Source of the DNA: Gemmatimonadales bacterium UBA2960
Lineage (GTDB): Bacteria > Gemmatimonadota > Gemmatimonadetes > Longimicrobiales > Gaopeijiaceae
Direction: 5' to 3'
Length of the DNA: 54,502 nucleotides
NCBI GenBank assembly: GCA_002348465.1
Contig: DEBI01000089.1
Location: 6,503 to 61,004 of the forward strand
Shown: positions 44,499 through 53,931 of the stretch, piece by piece
How the letters are laid out: each line of letters opens with the position of its first letter
Position numbering within the stretch: the first letter of the stretch is position 1
Notes under the pieces: generated by a model
Database searches by the model: none
The model's input: only the letters and a program-made list of their open reading frames with translations
Told to the model about the DNA's origin: nothing
Translations under genes and position numbers: made by a program

Positions 44499-45743
44499 TT
44501 AGGCCTCTAGAGCCTGGTCTCCCTGATGTAGGACAAGGAGGGGTTGTGCTCCGGATTCGACACACTCTCTAGTAATTACTACTTCGCTCACATCATTGCG
44601 TGACGGTAGCTCGAACATGATATCGCGCATGACTGATTCGATGATGGAGCGAAGGCCACGGGCTCCCGTACTGCGCTCTAGTGTTTTTCGAGCAATAGAA
44701 AGAATGGCTTCCGAGTCGAAGATCAGTCGTGTGTCTTCCAACTCGAACATCTTTTCGTACTGCTTCACGAGGGCGTTCCTTGGCTCTTGGAGGATACGAA
44801 CGAGGGCAGCTTCATCTAGTTCATTCAGGTGCACGTTTACTGGCAGGCGTCCCACGAGTTCTGGAATGATTCCATACTTCTGCAGATCTCCCGGTTCAAC
44901 AAACTCCATTAGGCCAAGACTTTCACTCGGGCCAGGATGATTTTTTACTTCGTCATCGGTGAACCCGATCGCTTTGCTTCCCACTCGTGCCTCAATGATC
45001 TCTTCCATACCATCGAATGCCCCTCCGCATATGAAGAGTATGTTCTTGGTGTCGATCTGGATGTATTCCTGCTGTGGGTGTTTCCTTCCACCCTGGGGAG
45101 GCACGCTGGCGACCGTTCCCTCTAAGATCTTTAAAAGAGCTTGCTGAACACCCTCTCCAGAGACGTCTCGTGTGATCGATGGATTTTCTGATTTCCGAGC
45201 GATCTTATCCATTTCGTCAATATAAACTATCCCCCGCTCACATTCCGCTACGTTGAAATTGGAAGCCTGGAGGAGACGGACAAGGATGTTCTCTACGTCC
45301 TCGCCGACATAGCCCGCTTCCGTCAGTGTCGTTGCATCCGCGATGGTAAAGGGGACATGCAGTGTTCGAGCTAGGGTTTGAGCCAGCAGGGTTTTTCCGA
45401 CGCCTGTGGGCCCTATAAGAAGGATGTTCGCCTTGTCGATCTCTACATCGTCAATCACACCTTGGTTGTTGACCCGTCGGTAGTGGTTATAGACTGAGAC
45501 TGCGAGGGCCCTTTTCGCCTCCTCCTGACCGATGACGTACTCGTCGAGGATGTTTTTTATCTCTTCGGGCGTCGGGCAGGGAACGGTTTGACCTGGCGTC
45601 TCGCGGACCTCTTCTTCCGCGAGGATCTCGTTACAGAGAGAAATGCACTCGTTGCAGATGTATACACTGGGTCCAGAGATGAATTTCTTTACACTTTCTT
45701 TGGACTTTCCGCAGAAGCTGCAGCGGAGGCTTGTGTCTGTCAT
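44499..45743 (-). CDS. clpX: ClpX, ATPase subunit of the ClpXP protease
   Basis: AAA+ unfoldase that recognises tagged substrates and feeds them to ClpP. The 414 residues begin with the four-Cys zinc-binding domain (CSFCGKSKE ... YICNECISLC, about 9-37), followed by Walker A GPTGVGKT, the pore loop GYVGED, Walker B IVYIDEMDKI, the RKH-type loop (GGRKHPQQEYI) and the C-terminal sensor-2 ARGLRSI. The IGF loop that docks on ClpP is present as KAIGFTDD. The ATG at 45743 is used. It follows clpP with a 21-base gap. Confidence 0.98.
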   Translation of the reverse strand: MTDTSLRCSFCGKSKESVKKFISGPSVYICNECISLCNEILAEEEVRETPGQTVPCPTPEEIKNILDEYVIGQEEAKRALAVSVYNHYRRVNNQGVIDDVEIDKANILLIGPTGVGKTLLAQTLARTLHVPFTIADATTLTEAGYVGEDVENILVRLLQASNFNVAECERGIVYIDEMDKIARKSENPSITRDVSGEGVQQALLKILEGTVASVPPQGGRKHPQQEYIQIDTKNILFICGGAFDGMEEIIEARVGSKAIGFTDDEVKNHPGPSESLGLMEFVEPGDLQKYGIIPELVGRLPVNVHLNELDEAALVRILQEPRNALVKQYEKMFELEDTRLIFDSEAILSIARKTLERSTGARGLRSIIESVMRDIMFELPSRNDVSEVVITRECVESGAQPLLVLHQGDQALEA

Positions 45744-45764
45744 GGCCGATTTCCTTTTCCTTAA

Positions 45765-46394
45765 CTAACCATCCGAGTCCGAATCGGTTGGTTTTCCTTC
45801 GACTTGCTGGACAGGACCCTCTAAGACGCGGTCGATCAGTCCATACTCGACAGCGGATTGCGGGCTCATAAAGCGATCACGATCTACATCTTCGGCAATC
45901 CGGTCCACTGATTGGCCGGAGTGCTTCGCGACAATTCCGTTTAGCTTCTCCCTGATGTGTAGTATCTCCTGCGCGGCGATCTCGATGTCAGATGCCGTTC
46001 CATGCGACCCACCAGACGGTTGGTGGATCATGATCCTAGAATTTGGTAGGGCGTTTCGTTTGCCTGGCTCTCCGGCTGCCAGGAGCACTGCGGCCATAGA
46101 GGCAGCCATACCGACGCAGAACGTCGACACTGGGGCACGTAGGTGCTGCATCGTGTCGTAAATGGCGAGGCCAGCGTAAACGCTTCCTCCCGGAGAGTTG
46201 ATATACATGTATATGTCACGCTCCGGGTCTTCCGCATCTAGGAAAAGGAGCTGAGCTAGGATGATGTTAGCTACATTGTCGTCGATCCCCGTTCCAAGAA
46301 AGACGATTCGGTCCATAAGGAGTCGACTGAATATGTCGTAACTCCGTTCGCCTCGGCTGGTGCGTTCAATAACATAAGGAGGGTAAATGGCCAT
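45765..46394 (-). CDS. clpP: ClpP, proteolytic subunit of the ClpXP protease
   Basis: Serine protease forming a 14-mer barrel. The 209 residues carry the complete triad: S99 in VGMAASMAA, H124 in MIHQPSGG and D173 in DVDRDRFMS. The N-terminal YPPYVIERTSRGERSYDIFSR is typical, and INSPGGSVYAGLAIYDTM is the conserved handle-side strand. The ATG shares one base with the tig stop (TGATG), so the two genes are coupled. The short acidic tail (PTDSDSDG) is ordinary. Confidence 0.98.
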   Translation of the reverse strand: MAIYPPYVIERTSRGERSYDIFSRLLMDRIVFLGTGIDDNVANIILAQLLFLDAEDPERDIYMYINSPGGSVYAGLAIYDTMQHLRAPVSTFCVGMAASMAAVLLAAGEPGKRNALPNSRIMIHQPSGGSHGTASDIEIAAQEILHIREKLNGIVAKHSGQSVDRIAEDVDRDRFMSPQSAVEYGLIDRVLEGPVQQVEGKPTDSDSDG

Positions 46395-47671
46395 CAGATA
46401 TTCGACCCCTCAGTGATTTCGGATTGCTCAAAAAGGAAGTCGAAAACCGCTTTCTCCGTCAACTCACGCTCTAGCGTTTCAATCCGCCCTGCCTTCTGGA
46501 GTTCCGCGTATACTTTTGCTGCGTCCGTTTTGTTCGCCTCTGCGATCTCCTCGACTCGGTCATCAATCTCCTCTTCAGAAGCCTCCAGTGAGTGGGCTTT
46601 TGCGATCTCCTCTATCAGAAGAATTCGCTTGACCGCGCGCTCCGCTTCGGGACGAATCTGGTCACGAAACTCTGTGAGCCTTTCTTCTGGGATTTGCGAT
46701 GTGTCGCCCATTATGCCATCCGAATACCGGCGAACCATTGAGGTTGGAACGTCAAAAGGGTTGGCTTCGATTAACATGTCCATAAGTCGAGAACGTGCTG
46801 TTGAGTCAGCTTGCTGCCCGGCCTCCGCCTCCATGTCCTTGAGAACCTTTGATTTGAGTTCTTCTAGCGTTTCGAATTCGCCGACCTGTTTAGCAAGATC
46901 GTCATCTAGTGGCGGTAGGTCCATCTGCCGGCGCGCGGTTAATGCGATCCGTATACGTTCTGATTCTCCACGGCGTGACTCGTCCGGGAAGTCATCAGGA
47001 AAAGAGATATCAAAGTCTCCGGTCTCTCCGACTTGAAGGGTGCAAATGGATGCCTCGATGTCGGGAATCGCATCACCTGAACCGATCACCAGATCGTATT
47101 CACGACTTTCGTCGGAAGATTCGAGTTTTTCGTCCAGTCGAGTGATTGTCACGGATACAAGGTTTTTTTCAACCGGTTTCCCCTCTTCTAGGGGTTGCCA
47201 TACGCCGTTTTGCTCTTGAATGCGAGCGAGGACCTCGTCTACCTGTTCTTTCTCGATCTTGACCACCGGACGCTCAACTACGAATCCACTCAGTCGTCCG
47301 ACTTCGATCACCGGTTCTACATCGAAGGCAATTCTAAAGGTTAAATCTTCTTCCGGTTTGTACTGGAGGTCCTCGAGTTCACCCTCGCTAATGGGACGGA
47401 GCTCTTTGGAAGCGAGTGCCTGCTTGTACGCGGAACCAATGAGCTTGTCTAATGCCTCTTGGCGCAGCGTTCCGCCGAAACGGTTTTCAATCACCTTCGT
47501 GGGTACGCGCCCTTTCCTAAAACCTTTCAGGCGAGCCCTTGAGGCTAGTTGTTTAGCTGCACTGCGTTCTTCCTCTTGAACGATCGACGCTGGAATTGTC
47601 ACGTTCATGACTCTACGCCATGAATCCTGCTCATCAAGAGAAATTTTCAGGTGGGAAGCGTCCAAGTTCAT
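46394..47671 (-). CDS. tig: Trigger factor
   Basis: Ribosome-bound chaperone and prolyl isomerase that meets nascent chains at the tunnel exit. The N-terminal ribosome-binding domain has the family signature around LKGFRKGRVPTKVIENRFG (GFRKGRVP is the ribosome contact loop). A PPIase domain covers about residues 150-235 and the helical chaperone arms the rest. The open frame runs 38 codons upstream, but that part translates the tRNA-Leu; the ATG at 47671 has AGGTGA a few bases upstream and gives 426 residues. tig-clpP-clpX is a widely conserved order. Confidence 0.95.
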   Translation of the reverse strand: MNLDASHLKISLDEQDSWRRVMNVTIPASIVQEEERSAAKQLASRARLKGFRKGRVPTKVIENRFGGTLRQEALDKLIGSAYKQALASKELRPISEGELEDLQYKPEEDLTFRIAFDVEPVIEVGRLSGFVVERPVVKIEKEQVDEVLARIQEQNGVWQPLEEGKPVEKNLVSVTITRLDEKLESSDESREYDLVIGSGDAIPDIEASICTLQVGETGDFDISFPDDFPDESRRGESERIRIALTARRQMDLPPLDDDLAKQVGEFETLEELKSKVLKDMEAEAGQQADSTARSRLMDMLIEANPFDVPTSMVRRYSDGIMGDTSQIPEERLTEFRDQIRPEAERAVKRILLIEEIAKAHSLEASEEEIDDRVEEIAEANKTDAAKVYAELQKAGRIETLERELTEKAVFDFLFEQSEITEGSNI

Positions 47672-47708
47672 ACCGTCACCTGGTCGGGGTGCCTGAGGGG
47701 AAGGGGAA

Positions 47709-47791
47709 TGCGAAAGGGGGGACTCGAACCCCCACGGCATCAAGCCACGGGATCCTAAATCCCGCGCGTCTACCAATTCCGCCACTTTCGC
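47709..47791 (-). tRNA. tRNA-Leu (anticodon UAG)
   Basis: The minus-strand sequence folds as a class II tRNA of 83 bases. The acceptor stem is GCGAAAG paired with CTTTCGC, with discriminator A; the D-arm holds TGG...GGTAGAC; the anticodon arm is CGGGA-TTTAGGA-TCCCG, giving anticodon TAG; a variable arm follows, and the T-arm is GGGGG-TTCGAGT-CCCCC. The 3' CCA is not encoded. It lies 38 bases upstream of tig and may share its transcript. Upstream, TTCATC-17-TATCTT is a weak promoter candidate. Confidence 0.95.
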
Positions 47792-47928
47792 GCAGGTTTA
47801 AAGATAAACCCTACTGCCGATATGATGAACCAGACGCATGAAAGTGAGTCGCTCTCCATCGACGACCGCTTTCGCGTCTATCCATGTACTTAAGAGTATG
47901 GAGGTGTCCATATGGGCCCAGGCGTGGC

Positions 47929-49479
47929 TTAGGGCATTCGGACGTTAACGACCCTTTCGACTCCGGTACGGTCGCGAAAATGCAGTGAGACGATGTCACC
48001 GGCCTCTACACCATCTAACGCATCTCGCAGGTCTTGAGGGGCACCAATGTCCGTGTCATTCACCTGGAACAGCTGTTGTCCAACGAAAGCCCCCACGTTT
48101 CTTCTTTCAGCAGCGCTTCCACGGGTTACTTCGGTCAGCAGCACTCCGTTGATCTCTTCGAAGCCTGCTTCACGGGCTAGCTTTGGATCGAGTAACTCCA
48201 CTTGGATGCCCAGGCGCTCCTCAGCTAGGATTGGGCTTTCGTTTGTTGCACTGGCGAAGTTGTTAAGTGGCGCTTCGCCGAGTCGGATATCGATCGACGT
48301 TTCGCGACCATCTCGGAATATAGTCAATTCGACCTGGTCACCTGGTCGACGTTCTGCGATTTCCGCCTGAAGTTCGGATACATAACCTATTGGTTGCCCA
48401 TCCAGGGCTCGGATGACGTCTTCAGCTTCGAGAGCGCCTGCTGATGGTCCTGTCTCGTCCACGGATTGCACCAGGACGCCTGATACTGAAGGTAGCCCGT
48501 ACGCTTCGGCATCTTCAGCCGCGACATCTTGGATCTGGACACCAATACGGGGTCGTTTCACATACCCATACTCGACTAGGTCTTCCATAATGCGGCGTGC
48601 GAGATTGATCGGGATCGCGAACCCGTAACCTTGGTAAACGCCTGTGGTAGAAGCGATTGCCGAGTTGATGCCAACGACTTGGCCTTGAAGATTTACCATT
48701 GGGCCGCCTGAGTTGCCCGGGTTTATTACTGCGTCTGTCTGAATGAAATCTTCAATTGCGTAGCCCGAGATGCTCGGATCTTCTGCGAATCGGGGGTCCC
48801 GAAAAATGTCATTCCTAAGGAGACGCAGGCCTCGGCCACGGGCGCTTATGATTCCGGCGGTAACAGTGAAGTCGAGCTGGGTCGATGCACCGAAGCCGGG
48901 ATTACCGATAGCTAGAATCCATTCTCCCACGTTGATGACATCGGAGTTTCCAAAGGACATCGTGGGGAGTTCCTCATCCACTTCGACTTTGATCACCGCG
49001 ACATCGGTGAAGGGGTCTGCCCCGACGACTTCGGCTTGGAAATATCGCCGATCAGGAAAATAGACGCGGAGGTCGTTTGCACCTTCGACCACGTGATTGT
49101 TGGTCAGAATATACCCATCGGGTGAGACTATGAAGCCACTCCCTCCGGCGATAGCGTTCCTTGGTTGAGGCTCCTCCGTTTCTCCGTCGAAGAAGCGACG
49201 AAATTGCTCCGGTACTTGTTGGTTTCGGTTCTGTACCGTGCGACGTGTCTCGATCCGCACTACGGCGGGGGTAACTGCGTCCGCTAGGTTGGTAAACGCT
49301 TGACTCAGATCCAGAGCGGGCTGCACGGAAGCTGCCGTTACCTGCTCTCCTTCGATGAGGAGCGGCATCGCGTGTGACGTGCTCGTCCATCCTAGGCCTA
49401 CGGCGAGAAGCAACCCGCCTGCGAATACTGCTCCCGTAAATGCGATCACCCGACTCTTTGTTCCTAACGGATCGTGCAT
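47929..49479 (-). CDS. htrA: HtrA/DegP-like periplasmic serine protease with two PDZ domains
   Basis: Envelope protease and chaperone. The 516 residues begin with a signal anchor or signal peptide (about 10-33, FTGAVFAGGLLLAVGLGW). The trypsin-like domain has a full triad: His in LTNNHVVEG, Asp in FTDVAVIKV and Ser in NPGNSGGPMV. Two PDZ domains follow, one from about 305 (RIGVQIQDVAAEDAEAYGL) and one from about 420 (LGIQVELLDPKLAREAGFEE). An LA-type loop is present between the His and Asp strands. It sits between dnaK and the tRNA on the same strand, with a 180-base gap upstream containing no gene. Confidence 0.95.
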   Translation of the reverse strand: MHDPLGTKSRVIAFTGAVFAGGLLLAVGLGWTSTSHAMPLLIEGEQVTAASVQPALDLSQAFTNLADAVTPAVVRIETRRTVQNRNQQVPEQFRRFFDGETEEPQPRNAIAGGSGFIVSPDGYILTNNHVVEGANDLRVYFPDRRYFQAEVVGADPFTDVAVIKVEVDEELPTMSFGNSDVINVGEWILAIGNPGFGASTQLDFTVTAGIISARGRGLRLLRNDIFRDPRFAEDPSISGYAIEDFIQTDAVINPGNSGGPMVNLQGQVVGINSAIASTTGVYQGYGFAIPINLARRIMEDLVEYGYVKRPRIGVQIQDVAAEDAEAYGLPSVSGVLVQSVDETGPSAGALEAEDVIRALDGQPIGYVSELQAEIAERRPGDQVELTIFRDGRETSIDIRLGEAPLNNFASATNESPILAEERLGIQVELLDPKLAREAGFEEINGVLLTEVTRGSAAERRNVGAFVGQQLFQVNDTDIGAPQDLRDALDGVEAGDIVSLHFRDRTGVERVVNVRMP

Positions 49480-49659
49480 CGATCTTAATCTCCAAACTCT
49501 GTTTGACTCAGTGTGGCCTTGCGCCGCTCCATCTCCTCTAAATGAGTGAGAAGGCGGATCACTGACGACTGCCCTCTGTTACACAAAAACATCTTACTGA
49601 GGTCCTGTTCGGAGGCCGATGAATTTTCCCGTGAACTCCCGACCTCTGAACCAGGCTAA

Positions 49660-51606
49660 TTAATCCTCGTCGACGATCTCGTAGTCTGCCTCGACTACGT
49701 CATTGTCGTGGCTTGAGGCCTCCCCCGCTTCTTCCTCACCACTGACTTCAGCCTCTTGTTCGTCATACTCGTCGTCACCTTCAGCGCTTCCCTCGTCAGC
49801 CTGTGCCTGATACATCTCCTGGCCAGCCGCACTGAACGCTTGCATCAGCTCATCGTGTGCGGCGTTTATTGCCTCAAGATCGTCGTCAGTCTTGAGTGCT
49901 TCCTTAGCCGCATCCATTGCTGTCGTGAGTCGGCTTTTGGAGTCCTCGGAAACTTTTTCGCCCCATTCGGAACTGTCTTTCTCGACTTGGTAGACCAGTG
50001 AGTCCAGCTGATTACGAGATTCTACCTTTTGCCGGCGTTCCTCATCCTCTGAAGCGTGTTCTTCGGCGTCCTGAACCATTTTGTCGATTTCGGCATCAGA
50101 GAGTCCGCTCGATGCCTCGATGCGTATCTTCTGTTCTTTGCCGGTCGCTTTGTCTTGAGCCGATACATGTAGGATGCCATTCGCATCGATGTCGAAGGCT
50201 ACTTCGACCTGAGGCATTCCTCGGGGTGCCGGCGGAATCCCAGTGAGCTGGAACTTGCCGATGGTCTTGTTGTCCAACGCCATCTTACGCTCACCCTGTA
50301 GGACGTGGATCTCGACTGTGGTTTGGTTGTCTTCGGCGGTCGAGAAGGTTTCAGCCTTCTTGGTTGGGATGGTCGTATTTCGCTCTATTAGAGACGTCAT
50401 CACTCCACCGAGGGTCTCGATCCCGAGCGAGAGTGGTGTGACGTCTAGTAGGAGAACATCGGTGACATCCCCTGCGAGCACCCCACCTTGGATTGCAGCT
50501 CCGACGGCTACAACTTCGTCTGGATTGACTCCCTTATGAGGCTCTTTCCCGAAGAACTCGTTCACAATCTCTTGGATCTTCGGCATACGGGTAGAGCCAC
50601 CTACGAGGATCACTTCGTCGATGTCATCTTTGGATAGTCCAGCGTCCGTAAGGGCCTTTTCCATCGGTGGTATCGTGCGTTGGTTAAGCCCATCCACCAG
50701 CTGTTCAAATTTTGCTCGCGTCAGGCTGTAGTTTAGGTGCTTAGGACCTTCCTGAGTGGCGGTTATGAAAGGCAGGTTGATGTCGGAACTCATTGTGGTC
50801 GAGAGCTCCATCTTAGCCTTCTCCGCTGCCTCTTTGAGTCTTTGGAGTGCCATCGAGTCCTTCGAGAGATCGACTCCTTGGTCTTTTTTGAACTCGTCGA
50901 CTAACCAGTTAATTACACACAGATCGTAGTCATCTCCGCCGAGGTGGGTGTCACCGTTTGTTGATTTGACTTCGAAGACCCCGTCACCCAGTTCAAGAAT
51001 GGAGATGTCATAGGTTCCTCCACCAAGGTCGAAGACTGCGATCTTCTCTTCAGATTTTTTCTCGAGTCCATATGCAAGTGCTGCGGCAGTGGGCTCGTTT
51101 ATAATTCGAAGTACTTCGAGGCCAGCGATTTTCCCAGCGTCTTTAGTCGCCTGACGTTGTGCGTCGTTGAAGTATGCCGGGACAGTGATTACGGCCTGAT
51201 CAACCTTTGCGCCTAGATAGTCTTCGGCGGTTTGGCGCATCTTTTGGAGAATCATCGCACTGATCTCCGGCGGCGAGAATTCCTTTTCTGCATTGGGAAG
51301 CTTTGCGGTCACACGACCGGCTTTGCCTGAGCCTACATCATACGGAACCAATTTCTCTTCTGCATTTACTTCGTCATGCTTGCGCCCCATGAATCGCTTG
51401 ATCGAGAAGACTGTATTCTCAGGGTTTGTAATAGCCTGGCGACGTGCTACCTGACCGACTAACCGCTCACCTTCCTTAGTGAAGGCAACTACAGACGGCG
51501 TTGTACGACCCCCTTCGGAGTTTGGGATGACTACAGGCTCTCCGCCTTCCATGACCGCGACCACCGAGTTCGTGGTTCCTAAGTCGATTCCGATCACTTT
51601 GCCCAT
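49660..51606 (-). CDS. dnaK: Chaperone DnaK (Hsp70)
   Basis: ATP-driven chaperone. About 648 residues with the N-terminal phosphate loop IGIDLGTTNSVV, the hinge motifs VITVPAYFNDAQRQATKDAG and IAVFDLGGGTYDISIL, VGGSTRMPKIQ, the linker DVLLLDVTPLSLGIET, the substrate domain and a helical lid ending in an acidic tail (about 615-648, rich in Glu and Asp). The frame reaches back 21 codons to 51669, but the ATG at 51606 has GAGG five bases upstream and gives the standard N-terminus. No CIRCE element is present in the 206-base upstream gap. The co-chaperones DnaJ and GrpE are not in the window. Confidence 0.98.
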   Translation of the reverse strand: MGKVIGIDLGTTNSVVAVMEGGEPVVIPNSEGGRTTPSVVAFTKEGERLVGQVARRQAITNPENTVFSIKRFMGRKHDEVNAEEKLVPYDVGSGKAGRVTAKLPNAEKEFSPPEISAMILQKMRQTAEDYLGAKVDQAVITVPAYFNDAQRQATKDAGKIAGLEVLRIINEPTAAALAYGLEKKSEEKIAVFDLGGGTYDISILELGDGVFEVKSTNGDTHLGGDDYDLCVINWLVDEFKKDQGVDLSKDSMALQRLKEAAEKAKMELSTTMSSDINLPFITATQEGPKHLNYSLTRAKFEQLVDGLNQRTIPPMEKALTDAGLSKDDIDEVILVGGSTRMPKIQEIVNEFFGKEPHKGVNPDEVVAVGAAIQGGVLAGDVTDVLLLDVTPLSLGIETLGGVMTSLIERNTTIPTKKAETFSTAEDNQTTVEIHVLQGERKMALDNKTIGKFQLTGIPPAPRGMPQVEVAFDIDANGILHVSAQDKATGKEQKIRIEASSGLSDAEIDKMVQDAEEHASEDEERRQKVESRNQLDSLVYQVEKDSSEWGEKVSEDSKSRLTTAMDAAKEALKTDDDLEAINAAHDELMQAFSAAGQEMYQAQADEGSAEGDDEYDEQEAEVSGEEEAGEASSHDNDVVEADYEIVDED

Positions 51607-51812
51607 TGTTTCCTCATATCTAGCGTTCTTGTGGTCTAGTTGTTTTGTTCGCGGAACTAGCAGGTGCAATCACCGTGCCTGAATAAGCGAGGGATTCTCG
51701 GCCTAAATGGCGGGATCGTCTGCGAGTGCCTGCCATAATGGCGGCATGTGGCGGATTCTAGAGTGGGTTGTAGCTTCGAGATGGTTAAATCCCATTGTTC
51801 TAGGCCGTCCTC

Positions 51813-52550
51813 GTGTTCCCACTCCGTGATCACAATCCAACTGAGATCTTCCCGTTCTTTACGGTGTTGATCATGGTGTTGACCGCAGGTACATGGCTTC
51901 TCGTCCAGGGTTTGGGCTTATCAGACAACGCTTTGTACGAGTCAATTTGCACACTGGGTGTTGTCCCCGCAGATATAACCGGGCTTAACGCTGTGAAGGG
52001 AGCCAACGTATGCGAGTCGTCGAACATCGGAATGGCTTCCGTTCTTTCGTCAATGTTTTTGCACGTTAGCTGGGGACATCTCCTCGGAAACCTTTGGTTC
52101 CTCTGGGTATTTGGGAACAACATCGAAGACTCTATGGGCCACCTCAGCTTCGTGGCCTTCTATTTGATCACAGGTATGGCAGCGGTCATGGCTCACATAG
52201 CTGTGAATCCGTCATCTGCGGTCCCTATGGTGGGGGCTTCCGGGGCGATCAGCGGGATCATGGGTGCGTACCTCGTGCTATACCCGAAGATTAGCATCGA
52301 TACTTGGGTATTCTTTGTGGTGTTAAAGCTCCCTGCGTGGCTCATGCTGGGTTATTGGATTTCAATACAGCTCACAGGGGTTTTGGGCCCGGGTTCGGTC
52401 GACGGAGGTGTGGCATACGGGGCTCATCTCGGTGGATTTGTAGCTGGGCTTCTGCTGGTGCCTTTTTTCCGAAATAAGAAGCTAGTTAGGGCGAAGAAGC
52501 GGGGAATTGTTTTGCCTCGTGCCGAAATCGACAACAGAGGCTGGTGGTGA
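51813..52550 (+). CDS. Rhomboid family intramembrane serine protease
   Basis: Membrane protease of 245 residues with about six hydrophobic segments. Catalytic serine lies in GASGAISG and the histidine in the last membrane segment, AHLGGFVAGLLLVP. The HLLGNLWFLWVFGNNIED stretch (with the usual HxxxN) is typical of the family, as is an extended loop after the first segment. The GTG at 51813 is used; AGG stands eight bases upstream. The substrate is unknown. It is divergent from dnaK and followed by the nucleoside transporter with a four-base gap. Confidence 0.93.
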   Translation: MFPLRDHNPTEIFPFFTVLIMVLTAGTWLLVQGLGLSDNALYESICTLGVVPADITGLNAVKGANVCESSNIGMASVLSSMFLHVSWGHLLGNLWFLWVFGNNIEDSMGHLSFVAFYLITGMAAVMAHIAVNPSSAVPMVGASGAISGIMGAYLVLYPKISIDTWVFFVVLKLPAWLMLGYWISIQLTGVLGPGSVDGGVAYGAHLGGFVAGLLLVPFFRNKKLVRAKKRGIVLPRAEIDNRGWW

Positions 52551-52554
52551 CCTA

Positions 52555-53931
52555 ATGCTTAATGCGGAGCTAATGGCGCAAGTACAAGTAGTAGCCCCCG
52601 AGGTGCTCAATACGCCTATTTTGGAGAGATTACGGTCCTTGGTCGGAATTGGCGTGTTAATTGGGATTGCTTGGGCACTGAGTACCGATCGACGACGTAT
52701 CTCTTGGTCACTTGTCGGATGGGGGTTGGTTCTTCAATTCGGATTCGCGGTGTTCATTCTCAAGACTCCGGTAGGTGCGGATATCTTCGATGCCGCTGGA
52801 GCGATTGTGGTCGGACTCCTTGGATTTACACTTCGGGGGGCAGAGTTCGTATTTGGAAACTTGGTTTATGAGACCGTACCGGTAGGAACAATGGGGGAGG
52901 GCGGATTCTCCGCGGCCCCGGTCAAAGTGGCGCGAACGGGCGCTGTTTTCGCATTTAGCGTTCTCCCGACGATCATTTTCTTTTCGTCTCTGATGGCGGT
53001 CACCTACCACCTTGGGTTAATGCAACGAGTAGTGCGCGCATCTGCCTGGGTTATGCAGCGCACTATGAAGACCTCTGGAGCTGAGTCGTTGTCAGCAGCC
53101 GGCAATGTCTTCGTTGGTCAAACGGAGGCCCCTCTGCTGGTCCGTCCATTTGTCGAAAAAATGACCGAGTCAGAGCTGATGGCGCTGATGACTGGAGGTT
53201 TTGCTACAGTCGCCGGTGGGGTTTTAGCAGCGTACGTGGGTATGCTTGTGGCGTACTTTCCAGATGTTGCTGGCCACATGCTTGCAGCGTCTGTCATGTC
53301 TGCTCCCGCTGCTCTTGTAGTTGCGAAGATCATGCTGCCGGAGACAGGCGAACCCGAGACTGCTCAGTCACTCGACGTTGTTGTTGAGAAACCTGATGTG
53401 AACGTGATTGATGCCGCAGCAAGGGGTGCAGGTGAGGGTTTGACCCTAGCCCTGAATGTAGGTGCAATGCTCTTGGCTTTTGTCGCACTGATCTACATGA
53501 GTAACGGGATCTTGGGTTGGATCGGGGCGCTAGTCGGTTTCGACGGTCTGACCCTCGAACTGATTCTCGGTTGGATTCTGGCCCCACTCGCGTGGGTCAT
53601 GGGTGTGCCGTGGGCCGACGCTCCGTTCATCGGATCTCTGATGGGGATCAAGACGGTACTAAACGAGTTCGTTGCCTACCTTCAACTCGCGGGCGCTATG
53701 GGGGAAACCACGATTGGCATGCCAGGTGGACTCGCTCCGCGGTCTGTGATCATTGCGACCTATGCTTTGTCGGGCTTCGCCAATTTCGGCTCGATTGCGA
53801 TGCAGATCGCGGGAATAGGTGGAATCGCACCTAGTCGGCGCCAGGATCTTTCGCGCCTTGGTTTGAGGGCGATGATTGGGGGGTCAATAGCAGCGTTCAT
53901 GACTGCTACGGTGGCGGGGATGATTCTCTGA
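52555..53931 (+). CDS. Concentrative nucleoside transporter (CNT/NupC family)
   Basis: Cation-coupled nucleoside importer of about 459 residues and many membrane segments. CNT signatures are clear: VFAFSVLPTIIFFSSLMAVTYHLG, GNVFVGQTEAPLLVRPFV, MTGGFATVAGGVLAAYVGML, and the C-terminal GFANFGSIAMQIAGIGGIAP with EFVAYLQLA. The frame reaches 16 codons upstream, but the ATG at 52555 lies four bases after the rhomboid stop and is preceded by GGTGGTGA. The following purine nucleoside phosphorylase gene overlaps its stop, which suggests uptake and then salvage of purine nucleosides. Confidence 0.95.
   Translation: MLNAELMAQVQVVAPEVLNTPILERLRSLVGIGVLIGIAWALSTDRRRISWSLVGWGLVLQFGFAVFILKTPVGADIFDAAGAIVVGLLGFTLRGAEFVFGNLVYETVPVGTMGEGGFSAAPVKVARTGAVFAFSVLPTIIFFSSLMAVTYHLGLMQRVVRASAWVMQRTMKTSGAESLSAAGNVFVGQTEAPLLVRPFVEKMTESELMALMTGGFATVAGGVLAAYVGMLVAYFPDVAGHMLAASVMSAPAALVVAKIMLPETGEPETAQSLDVVVEKPDVNVIDAAARGAGEGLTLALNVGAMLLAFVALIYMSNGILGWIGALVGFDGLTLELILGWILAPLAWVMGVPWADAPFIGSLMGIKTVLNEFVAYLQLAGAMGETTIGMPGGLAPRSVIIATYALSGFANFGSIAMQIAGIGGIAPSRRQDLSRLGLRAMIGGSIAAFMTATVAGMIL

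Noticed and set aside
47672..47785. Extension of the trigger factor reading frame by 38 codons
   Set aside because: This stretch translates the tRNA-Leu gene; the ATG at 47671 has a ribosome-binding site and gives a normal trigger factor.
51607..51812. CIRCE (HrcA) operator upstream of dnaK
   Set aside because: The TTAGCACTC-N9-GAGTGCTAA element is absent; CCATTAT/CCATTTA stretches give only poor sigma-32-like matches.
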